From an uncultured bacterium (GTDB taxonomy: Bacteria > Bacteroidota > Bacteroidia > Bacteroidales > Paludibacteraceae): DNA of 5,288 nucleotides. The position numbers and the translations under genes were made by a program. Below are positions 1 to 5,288 of the stretch, one piece after another. The notes under the pieces were generated by a model that was not told the DNA's origin, searched no databases, and was given only the letters and a program-made list of their open reading frames with translations. The stretch covers positions 1-5,288 of the forward strand of contig CAMTOX010000157.1 in the NCBI GenBank assembly GCA_947074225.1, written 5' to 3'. Position 1 is the first letter of the stretch; each line of letters opens with the position of its first letter.

Positions 1-10
1 GACTAAAGCC

Positions 11-57
11 AATATAAAAAGAGTCCGACTAAAATTACTTGTTAGTCGGACTCTTGT
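11..57 (-). terminator. Strong intrinsic terminator ending the minus-strand cupin unit
   Basis: The arms at 19-32 and 42-55 form a perfect 14-bp inverted repeat (AAGAGTCCGACTAA / TTAGTCGGACTCTT) around a 9-base loop. Read on the minus strand the stem runs straight into TTTTTATATT, the expected U-tract. On the plus strand the stem is followed by GTAATAGG, with no U-tract, so it works best for minus-strand transcription. It lies about 20 bases beyond the stop of the sorting-domain relic and about 135 bases beyond the cupin stop. It probably first served the gene the relic came from. Confidence 0.9.
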
Positions 58-75
58 AATAGGAAATATCAGTTC

Positions 76-189
76 TTATTTTATCGCTATTTTGCCAACA
101 GCGCCTGATGTACGTACAATGTACACGCCTGCTTGTAGAATATCTTCACGCTTAGCATAATAGGTGCGTGCAGTCGTTGCAATATAGAT
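76..189 (-). pseudogene. Relic of a T9SS (Por) C-terminal sorting domain
   Basis: Immediately after the cupin TAG, in the same frame, 37 sense codons run to a TAA at 78-76. They begin IYIATTARTYY and end LQAGVYIVRTSGAVGKIAIK. The ending matches the usual last strands of the type A sorting domain of Bacteroidota T9SS cargo: a L-x-A/P-G-[VI]-Y-[IV]-V-R core, then a K-[IV]-x-[IV]-K terminus. In intact cargo this domain directs export through the outer membrane and is removed at the cell surface. There is no ATG, GTG or TTG usable as a start with room for a signal peptide, and the segment is only about half a sorting domain. It is therefore read as the 3' remnant of a lost secreted-protein gene. 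Stop-codon readthrough from the cupin would append it, but nothing supports that. The family call rests on recognising the motif by eye. Confidence 0.6.
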
Positions 190-564
190 CTATTTACTAC
201 CGATTGGATCTATTCCCGAGTTCTCAATCATCAGCACTACAGCTTTATTTTCTGCTATAGGTCTGTGCATAACACCTTTAGGTACACAAACACCCTCATA
301 TTGTCCTAAGGTGAAGTTGCCTCTCTCTGTCTCTAAAACGATACTACCATCTATCACGAAAAATAGCTCATCGTCATCTTCATGTTTGTGCAAATGGTAC
401 TCACCATCAAAGATTCCTACTCGAAAAACGGATCCATTTACATTACAAAGCGACTGATTAAACCACTTGTCACTACAATTTCTCACTATTTCAGGTACAT
501 CAATTTTCTCCAGAAAATCATACTTGATATCCATTTGCATCTTATAATCCATTTTCTTTTCCAT
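190..564 (-). CDS. Small single-domain cupin protein
   Basis: A 124-residue cytoplasmic protein with no signal peptide or membrane segment, the usual size for a one-domain cupin. Cupin motif 1 is at residues 54-73 (G-E-Y-H-L-H-K-H, then E66 and G73), and motif 2 is at 87-106 (G87, P95-K-G97, H100, N106). H59, H61, E66 and H100 are the expected metal ligands of the beta-barrel, so the site looks intact. Cupins of this kind include mannose-6-phosphate-isomerase-like and dioxygenase-like proteins. The reaction cannot be predicted from the sequence. The start is ATG at 564, but Met5 (552) and Met11 (534) are also possible because the N-terminus contains a short imperfect repeat. A promoter-like element lies about 40 bases upstream, suggesting transcription separate from the two-component genes. 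The stop is TAG, followed in frame by a sorting-domain relic. The C-terminus at residue 124 is where related cupins end, so the cupin itself appears complete. Confidence 0.88.
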   Translation of the reverse strand: MEKKMDYKMQMDIKYDFLEKIDVPEIVRNCSDKWFNQSLCNVNGSVFRVGIFDGEYHLHKHEDDDELFFVIDGSIVLETERGNFTLGQYEGVCVPKGVMHRPIAENKAVVLMIENSGIDPIGSK

Positions 565-603
565 GTCAATAATTAATTAAGAATATTGTTTTGAATTTGA
601 ATA

Positions 604-633
604 CAAATGTATGCTTTTTACTCTTTAAATGAA
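604..633 (-). promoter_or_regulatory. Candidate Bacteroidota-type promoter for the cupin gene
   Basis: On the minus strand TACATTTG (611-604) matches the Bacteroidota -7 consensus TAnnTTTG exactly. TTC at 633-631 sits 19 bases upstream, where TTG is expected for the -33 element, one mismatch. Transcription would start near 597-600, giving a leader of about 35 bases before the ATG at 564. The sequence around it is AT-rich and non-coding, as expected for a promoter. It is a motif match only. Confidence 0.5.
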
Positions 634-645
634 TAGTATTTAAAG
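623..645. promoter_or_regulatory. 8-bp perfect dyad over the -33 region of the cupin promoter
   Basis: CTTTAAAT (623-630) and ATTTAAAG (638-645) are perfect inverted arms around a 7-base spacer, and the spacer contains the putative -33 triplet. Neither side has a U-tract and the stem is almost all A-T, so a terminator is unlikely. A binding site for a dimeric regulator is the better reading. The regulator is unknown, and the arms do not resemble LytTR half-sites. Chance dyads are fairly frequent in AT-rich gaps. Confidence 0.35.
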
Positions 646-712
646 TGCCCTTTAGCTTCTACTTTTCGGTTGCTACAGCAATTATCTTCTTCACGATTGG
701 CAAACTCCTAAA

Positions 713-1471
713 TTACCTATTGCTAAACCACTGTTTAAACTCTGTAACCCGCTTCCGACTTATTACTACAGTCTCATTTTCTCCTTTTAGCTTAACGTGC
801 AACTGCCCATTAAACCAGAGGTTGATATGATCTATTGCCTCACGGGTGATGATATACTGACGGTTGGCTCTATAAAAGTTTCTCTGGTCTATAGCTTGGT
901 AAATCTCGTCCAATGTTTGTGGTATCACATAGCAGGCATTCTCTTTATCTTTTGCTTTTACCACTCCCTCTTCTATAAAGAAGTATTGAATAGAGTTGGT
1001 CGATAGTGGGTAGAGTTTATCACCTTTTATTGGTACTAAGAAGTGAGTAGTTTTATGCTGTTCATGGAATAATGATTTAATATGATTCAACAAATAGTGT
1101 TGCTCATCGCCTTTGCCCGATAGTTTCCGAAACTTATCTATCGCATCTTTAAAGTCGGAAGTCGAAATAGGTTTCAGCAGGTAGTCAATACTGTTTACCT
1201 TGAAGGCCTTGATAGCATATTCGTCGTAAGCAGTAGTGAAAATAATAGGGCAGGAGGGTTGATACAGGTCGTACAGCTCAAACACAGAACCATCGCCCAG
1301 GTGAATATCGCTAAATATCAAGTCTGGGCAGCTGTTGTTGCGGAACCAATCTAAAGAGTCGGCCACAGAGTCGAGGGCACCTATCACCTCGAAGTCGGGG
1401 GCTACTTGTTGCAAGAGCAGTGTTAGGTTACGCACGGCGGCTTTCTCGTCCTCTATAATCAATACTTTCAT
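713..1471 (-). CDS. LytTR-family response regulator
   Basis: A 252-residue DNA-binding regulator, normal length for the LytR/AlgR (LytTR) family. The receiver domain covers about residues 1-118: acidic pocket E7-D8, phospho-acceptor D55 in the FSDIHLGDG stretch, the T79-T80-A switch region, and K100 in the DYLLKP motif. A linker at about 119-140 leads to the LytTR domain at about 141-250, with its usual signatures FYRANRQYIIT (199-209) and VISRKRVTEFKQWF (236-249). All residues needed for phosphorylation are present. It starts at ATG 1471, 8 bases after the stop of the histidine kinase, so the two are almost certainly co-transcribed and cognate. No Shine-Dalgarno precedes the start. The upstream metal-efflux genes are likely targets, and an inverted LytTR-like site lies just before the kinase gene. 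Known metal-responsive regulators beside RND pumps (CusR, CzcR) are OmpR-type, so the family is unusual for this setting. Confidence 0.95.
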   Translation of the reverse strand: MKVLIIEDEKAAVRNLTLLLQQVAPDFEVIGALDSVADSLDWFRNNSCPDLIFSDIHLGDGSVFELYDLYQPSCPIIFTTAYDEYAIKAFKVNSIDYLLKPISTSDFKDAIDKFRKLSGKGDEQHYLLNHIKSLFHEQHKTTHFLVPIKGDKLYPLSTNSIQYFFIEEGVVKAKDKENACYVIPQTLDEIYQAIDQRNFYRANRQYIITREAIDHINLWFNGQLHVKLKGENETVVISRKRVTEFKQWFSNR

Positions 1472-1479
1472 AATTACTT

Positions 1480-2535
1480 TTAGCTTACGCGTTTTATAAG
1501 GGGTAATTTAACAGTAAAGAGATTATTAGTCTTACTTATCTCTATCTCCTCATGAAACAATAGTTTATAACGTTTAGAGAGATTCTCCAGTCCTATGCCG
1601 CTACTACTCAAAGGAGCGCGGCGTGCATGTATGGTATTAAAAACATGCAAGCAGCCATCGGGTCGAGTCTCAATTGTTACCTCCAGTTGGTTGCGCGAGC
1701 TTATCTCATTATGTTTTACTGCATTCTCTATCAAATGTTGAATAGATATTGGCGGTAACTGATACTCTAAATAGGTATCGTCAATGTCGATATGAAAGGT
1801 AATATTATCTTCATACCTCACCTCCAGCAAATAAATGTAGGCTTTTGCCAATGCAATTTCCGACGATAGTGAGGCACACTGCTGGTCGCTCTGCTGCAAT
1901 GTATAGCGCAACACCTTAGAGAGTTCGTTAATATAGTGCTGTGCCTTATCGGGATCTTCACGCACCAAGGCCTGTAGTGTATTGAGCGAATTAAAGAACA
2001 TGTGCGGATTCAACTGGTTCTTCAAACTCTCGTACTTATTCTCTACATTCTCCATCCGCAACTTGCGGTTCTCCTCTTGTAGCTTCTCTTGTTGCATTAA
2101 TAAGTGTAAGAAATAGCAAATCGTGGTGATTACTGCAGCCAACAACATATCGCGCACCGGGTGATAATAGTGATGCAACGTAGAATCGATGGCCGGAATA
2201 CCGATGGAATGGTGGAAAAATACAAATATCTTGCCCAGTATAGCACTTATGACCCAAGTTATCAGAAACGACAGCAATACCCGTATAGCAGTGAAACGTA
2301 CCAAGTGGTTATTCAGTTTAAATAGGTAGATGTTGCAAGCAAACATCAATAATAGCGCTACGAAACTAAAGAGTATTTCCGACAGAACCTCCAAGGTAGC
2401 ATGAACCATTGTCGACGATTCTGAACCCCCTTCGGTAGCTACCGTAAGGATATCGGGAAAGTGTATCAACACCGATACCAGTGCCGACACTATAAAGATA
2501 AACCGATTATAACGTTTCTCTGAAAACATGAACAT
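1480..2535 (-). CDS. LytS/YehU-type membrane histidine kinase
   Basis: A 351-residue inner-membrane sensor kinase, numbered from the ATG at 2535. The in-frame TTG three codons upstream (2544) is less likely and overlaps the putative -7 box; ATG at 2529 is also possible. Four membrane helices are visible at about 11-29, 49-72, 83-107 and 128-147, leaving both ends in the cytoplasm. A charged coiled-coil (about 148-172) leads to the HisKA_7TM/His_kinase-type H-box LKNQLNPHMFFNSLN with phospho-acceptor H178. The ATPase domain has its N-box in PPISIQHLIENAVKHN (N271) and G-box GIGLENLSKRY (313-323). All catalytic motifs are intact. The periplasmic loop between helices 3 and 4 holds five histidines (108, 109, 121, 122, 125), a possible metal-binding input site. 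The cognate LytTR regulator starts 8 bases downstream, and the efflux adaptor ends 68 bases upstream. That the pump's substrate is the signal is inferred from context. Confidence 0.93.
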   Translation of the reverse strand: MFMFSEKRYNRFIFIVSALVSVLIHFPDILTVATEGGSESSTMVHATLEVLSEILFSFVALLLMFACNIYLFKLNNHLVRFTAIRVLLSFLITWVISAILGKIFVFFHHSIGIPAIDSTLHHYYHPVRDMLLAAVITTICYFLHLLMQQEKLQEENRKLRMENVENKYESLKNQLNPHMFFNSLNTLQALVREDPDKAQHYINELSKVLRYTLQQSDQQCASLSSEIALAKAYIYLLEVRYEDNITFHIDIDDTYLEYQLPPISIQHLIENAVKHNEISSRNQLEVTIETRPDGCLHVFNTIHARRAPLSSSGIGLENLSKRYKLLFHEEIEISKTNNLFTVKLPLIKRVS

Positions 2536-2541
2536 AGATGG

Positions 2542-2549
2542 CAAAGATA
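2542..2549 (-). promoter_or_regulatory. Candidate -7 box ahead of the two-component genes
   Basis: TATCTTTG on the minus strand (2549-2542) fits the Bacteroidota -7 consensus TAnnTTTG and lies 6 bases before the chosen kinase ATG. I could not find a TTG at the expected -33 distance; the inverted repeat at 2557-2586 occupies that region, as it might at an activator-dependent promoter. If used, transcription would begin close to the start codon, giving a leaderless or very short-leader message. The kinase could instead be read through from the efflux genes. Confidence 0.35.
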
Positions 2550-2556
2550 CCTATTA

Positions 2557-2586
2557 TTCGTTAATTATAAGAGGTTCACTAACGAA
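2557..2586. promoter_or_regulatory. Inverted LytTR-like operator upstream of the kinase
   Basis: TTCGTTAAT (plus, 2557-2565) and TTCGTTAGT (minus, 2586-2578) are inverted 9-base elements sharing a perfect 7-bp core, separated by exactly 12 bases, so their centres are 21 bases (two helical turns) apart. Each fits the published LytTR half-site pattern [TA][AC][CA]GTTN[AG][TG] at all positions but the second. The 12-base spacing is also typical of that family, although the classical sites are direct, not inverted, repeats. The pair sits directly upstream of a -7-like box and before the genes for a LytTR system, so autoregulation is the simplest reading. Confidence 0.45.
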
Positions 2587-2603
2587 AAACAAAGCATCTC
2601 CTT

Positions 2604-3521
2604 TTATTTCTCTTTGCTTTTAAAATCAATATTAGCGGTTACATACATTCCTGGGCGGAACAACGACTCTTTACTCTTTATGGCAGCGTAAACCTCGATT
2701 GAACGATTCTGTTCGTTAATGTTTTGACCTATTGAAACAATCTCACCTAAATATTGTTGATCCGACACGCCATTCACCTCGAATGTTAGTTTATTGCCTA
2801 CGGCTATATCGGCTAAATCCTTCTCGTAAGCTGTTAAACGCAACATCACTGCCGACTTATCGATTATTTCGCACATGGCGCTACCGGCCTCTACATACTT
2901 ACCAGGGTTTACATCTACATTGGCCACATAGCCTGTAATTGGTGCTTTTACACTCAAGTAGGTAACCAATCCCTCCTTGTTGAGCGTTTCGGGAGTTACA
3001 CCCAGCAGTTCTAACTTACTTTTAGCAGCTTCAAATTGGCTCTTGATGGCAATATACTCACTTTTGCTCTCCTCCAGTTTCTTCTCGGTGGTAGCTCCTT
3101 CGGCCATCAGTTGAGTCTGGCGTTTATACTCCAGCTCCATGGTGCGGCACTTTGCCTCGCTCTCTTTATAAAACTGTTGCAGCTCTATAAACTCCGGATT
3201 CTCCAAGGTAAGTATCACACTCCCTTTTTGCACTAATGCACCTGGTACCAAATGGGTAGAGCGCACAATGCCACCCATGGAGAGCGAAACCATAACACGC
3301 TTCTCGGGTGGAAGCACAATGATACCTGTTAGCGAAATAGTTTTAACGTAACCTGTAGCGCCACTGTAGCTATCGACTTTGGGATCCGTTTCTACTGCTT
3401 GCTCTGTTACAACGACTTCGGTTACTGTTTCGGTCGTAACGCTACTGTTGTTGTTCTGTTTCTGCTCTTTACACCCTATGAGGATGCAGGCTACTATGAA
3501 TGGTAAAATAACTCTTTTCAT
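2604..3521 (-). CDS. RND efflux periplasmic adaptor lipoprotein (CusB/CzcB type)
   Basis: A 305-residue membrane-fusion protein linking the inner-membrane pump to the outer-membrane channel in the periplasm. The N-terminus is a lipoprotein signal with lipobox LIGC and lipidated C17. A T/E/V-rich tether (about 20-50) follows, then the first biotinyl-lipoyl half (71-108, ending SVILTLENPEF) and an alpha-helical hairpin (about 109-182) with its turn at LMAEGATTEK (138-147). The second lipoyl half is at 191-223 (VKAPITGYVANVDVNPG), and a beta-barrel (about 224-300) ends in the family motif RPGMYV (289-294). The protein stops shortly after that motif, so the membrane-proximal domain of many longer adaptors is absent. 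No His-rich or Met-triad metal-binding stretch is visible in the N-terminal tether. ATG 3521 is well supported because the signal peptide begins there. It lies 35 bases after the pump-channel gene, so it belongs to the same operon. Confidence 0.93.
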   Translation of the reverse strand: MKRVILPFIVACILIGCKEQKQNNNSSVTTETVTEVVVTEQAVETDPKVDSYSGATGYVKTISLTGIIVLPPEKRVMVSLSMGGIVRSTHLVPGALVQKGSVILTLENPEFIELQQFYKESEAKCRTMELEYKRQTQLMAEGATTEKKLEESKSEYIAIKSQFEAAKSKLELLGVTPETLNKEGLVTYLSVKAPITGYVANVDVNPGKYVEAGSAMCEIIDKSAVMLRLTAYEKDLADIAVGNKLTFEVNGVSDQQYLGEIVSIGQNINEQNRSIEVYAAIKSKESLFRPGMYVTANIDFKSKEK

Positions 3522-3556
3522 GATTTTATTGCTTCTATAACGGTTTCTTTTTAATG

Positions 3557-5288
3557 TTAGTTTTTAGGATTCCCCATGTAGTACTCATACTCCAGTAGGA
3601 GCTGATTGTAGGATAATAGTGTCTCTAAATAGTTCTTCTCGATATCAATATAGAGATTCATATTTTGTATATACTCTGTTAGCCCAATCATCTGTTGCAT
3701 CATCTGCACCATCGATACTCTGGCCAATTCGCGCCCCTCGGGTAGAGAGGTGTTCAGGTAATAATCCATGCGGAAAGCATAGCTCTCTAAGGTGAGTTCA
3801 ATCTCCTTTATCCGATTCTCTAACTGAAGCAGTGCCTCGTCGGCATCTTGCTGCGCCATGTTGGTTGCTATGCGCGCCTGTTTTATCCGGCTGGCTTGGC
3901 TGGTGCAAAGTATCGGGAAGGCCACACCAATATTCCACGCCTGTAAATTAAAGTCGGGATTTATTTTCTGGTTCTGATATCCCGCCGATATTTCGGGGAA
4001 GAAACGGCTCTTCTCTATCTTCTCGCTCGCCTTGCTTTGGGCCACTACACTGTGAAAATAGGCCTTCTGTAAATCGCCCACGTTATCTTTTGTCCCAACC
4101 AAAGTAATTAACGATAATGCACTATCGGCAGGAATAATATCGGTTGGCGAGTAGCAAACTCGGTTTAACCGTTTCGATGCTATTTGCATCACCTGTATAG
4201 CATCCAGATATTGATTGCTCATGCTGGCAGCCAAACTCTTAGCCGTCATCATCTCCACCTGGCTTATCTCGCCTGCACGGTAACGCGACTCGGCCACTTG
4301 TTGCAACTGTTTGGCCATATCTACCTGTTTCTCAAAGAGACTCAACTGGCTCTTGGCATAGAGGTAGTAGTTCCAAGCACTCTTTACATCGCCCACTATT
4401 TCGCGTTCCAGCATGTCGCGTTCCAATGTTTTGCTATGAGAAACCTGTTTTAGTAAAGCATTCTTATAGAACGGAGAGAGTAAATTGCCAAACGATTGCT
4501 CCACAGTAATCTCGTAATCCCGATGGAATGGACCATTTAGTTGACCTTGCGAATAAGTTGCTGTGGTAGGACCAAACTCCCACGACTCGCCACGCATTGC
4601 CTTGGTTTGCTCTATGGCCAGTTCCGACGACTTCAGGCGTAAGCTCTTATCTAAACTCATCTCTATGGCTTGCTCTAAAGTAACTGTTTGTTGACTAAAT
4701 AGTGGCGATGCACAGCCCAATAGTAGCAACATCGCTACAATTTTGTTGTTGCGGCGCACTTTCATTCTGCGCATTGCCATAGGAACGCTGTTCACCAAAT
4801 CGTATAAAATGGGTATTAATATCAAGGTTAATACCGTACCTACCAACAAACCACCAATCACCACGGTTGCCAATGGGCGTTGCACCTCGGCTCCAGCACT
4901 GGTAGCTATGGCCATTGGTACAAAACCAGTCGAGGCCACTAAGCCGGTTAAGAATACCGGGCGGAGGGTATGAGGCGTGCCATGCGCTATTACTTTATGA
5001 ATGGTGAGTCTATGAGGATGCTCATTACGGAGGGCAACAAAATGGTTCAACATTAAGATACCATTCAGTACAGCCACACCAAACAGCGCAATAAAGCCTA
5101 CTCCTGCCGAGATGCTAAATGGTAAACCACGTACCCACAATGCTAAAATACCACCGATAAGCGAAAACGGAATAGTAGAGAATACCACCAACGTATAGGT
5201 AATGTTCTTAAACACTACAAATAGAAGCAGTAAAATTAGCAACAGCGCTATAGGGATCACCACCAAAAGGGTGCTAATAGCATTCTGC
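3557..5288 (-). CDS. CusA/CzcA-type RND pump fused to a TolC-like channel (5' end outside window)
   Basis: The reading frame is open to the right edge. Counting from the first complete codon (5287), 576 residues are visible, and about 860 N-terminal residues of the pump should lie outside. Residues 1-166 are the last five membrane helices (TM8-12) of a heavy-metal RND transporter, which uses the proton gradient to expel metal ions. The stretch GAEVQRPLATVVIGG (132-146) is diagnostic of the CusA/CzcA family. A basic cytoplasmic segment RRMKVRR is followed by a hydrophobic, signal-like stretch (176-200), and then by a complete outer-membrane factor (about 204-570) with two repeats: ESRYRAGEISQVEMM (333-347) and KSRFFPEISAGYQNQ (426-440). 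The fusion is in frame with no stop. Such CusA-TolC fusions are known in Bacteroidota. The substrate-binding region is not visible, so the metal is undetermined. The nearest internal codon that could be taken for a start (TTG 5266) lies inside TM8 and is not a real start. Confidence 0.93.
   Translation of the reverse strand, partial: QNAISTLLVVIPIALLLILLLLFVVFKNITYTLVVFSTIPFSLIGGILALWVRGLPFSISAGVGFIALFGVAVLNGILMLNHFVALRNEHPHRLTIHKVIAHGTPHTLRPVFLTGLVASTGFVPMAIATSAGAEVQRPLATVVIGGLLVGTVLTLILIPILYDLVNSVPMAMRRMKVRRNNKIVAMLLLLGCASPLFSQQTVTLEQAIEMSLDKSLRLKSSELAIEQTKAMRGESWEFGPTTATYSQGQLNGPFHRDYEITVEQSFGNLLSPFYKNALLKQVSHSKTLERDMLEREIVGDVKSAWNYYLYAKSQLSLFEKQVDMAKQLQQVAESRYRAGEISQVEMMTAKSLAASMSNQYLDAIQVMQIASKRLNRVCYSPTDIIPADSALSLITLVGTKDNVGDLQKAYFHSVVAQSKASEKIEKSRFFPEISAGYQNQKINPDFNLQAWNIGVAFPILCTSQASRIKQARIATNMAQQDADEALLQLENRIKEIELTLESYAFRMDYYLNTSLPEGRELARVSMVQMMQQMIGLTEYIQNMNLYIDIEKNYLETLLSYNQLLLEYEYYMGNPKN
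4688..4765 (-). other. Signal-peptide-like segment inside the RND-TolC fusion
   Basis: Residues 175-200 of the visible protein read as a classical signal peptide: Met then KVRRNNK, a hydrophobic core IVAMLLLLGCASPLF, and SQQ just before the channel domain. A signal peptidase I cut after FSQ or FSQQ, or lipoprotein processing at C192 (LLGC, 4714-4712), would both release a mature outer-membrane channel. The pump part ends with its C-terminus in the cytoplasm, so this segment would act as a thirteenth crossing that takes the channel domain into the periplasm. ATG codons at 4780, 4774 and 4765 could also allow internal initiation. Confidence 0.6.

Noticed and set aside
670..681. Short palindrome TTGCTACAGCAA after the response regulator stop
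   Set aside because: Five-base arms with a two-base centre and no U-tract on either strand; too weak to call a terminator or operator.
2036..2257. Second minus-strand frame inside the kinase gene
   Set aside because: It overlaps the membrane-helix region of an intact kinase in another frame and resembles no protein family.
2536..2544. TTG start giving a 354-residue kinase
   Set aside because: ATG follows three codons later at 2535, and the TTG belongs to the TAnnTTTG box.
2591..2620. Possible terminator between adaptor and kinase: AAAGCA / TGCTTT arms followed by TTTTT on the minus strand
   Set aside because: Only six mostly A-T pairs around an 18-base loop, and one arm lies before the adaptor stop codon. 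At best a weak attenuator.
3533..3550. Single LytTR-like half-site (minus strand ACCGTTATA) between pump-channel and adaptor genes
   Set aside because: It has no partner at 21-base spacing and misses two consensus positions.
4685..4790. Pump-channel fusion as a sequencing or assembly error that removed a stop codon
   Set aside because: The same domain order is a known Bacteroidota arrangement, the frame is clean on both sides and the linker has coherent topology.
382..4973. Plus-strand open frames across the window
   Set aside because: All lie opposite well-supported minus-strand genes or in the AT-rich gap, show no recognisable domain, and have low-complexity composition expected of antisense frames.

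Overview
The window looks like a Bacteroidota chromosome, most likely Bacteroidales or a relative. Evidence: promoter-like TAnnTTTG boxes, no Shine-Dalgarno sequences ahead of the starts, a type IX secretion (T9SS) sorting-domain fragment, a LytS/LytTR two-component pair, and a heavy-metal RND pump fused to a TolC-type outer-membrane channel. Every supported gene lies on the minus strand, so transcription runs from the right edge to the left.

Right part (2604-5288): a metal-efflux module. The C-terminal part of a CusA/CzcA-family RND transporter runs off the right edge and continues in frame, through an embedded signal-peptide-like segment, into a complete TolC/CusC-like channel. After 35 bases comes a lipoprotein periplasmic adaptor (CusB/CzcB type), so the window holds the end of a tripartite efflux system. 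The substrate cannot be told from the visible part.

Middle (713-2603): a membrane histidine kinase of the LytS/YehU type and a LytTR response regulator, 8 bases apart. The 68 bases before the kinase hold a TAnnTTTG box and a 9-12-9 inverted repeat whose arms resemble LytTR half-sites, a candidate autoregulatory operator. The kinase has a five-histidine periplasmic loop, which with the neighbouring pump suggests metal sensing. This is inference.

Left part (1-712): a 148-base gap carries a promoter-like element overlapped by a perfect 8-bp dyad, followed by a small single-domain cupin. Directly after the cupin stop codon, in the same frame and with no start of its own, lie 37 codons that read as the end of a T9SS C-terminal sorting domain. 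A strong intrinsic terminator follows. The tail of an old secreted-protein gene and its terminator seem to have been left behind and now close the cupin transcription unit.

No RNA genes, CRISPR arrays, insertion sequences or plus-strand genes were found. The least expected features are the relic sorting domain, the inverted LytTR-like site, the His-rich sensor loop and the signal sequence buried inside the pump-channel fusion.
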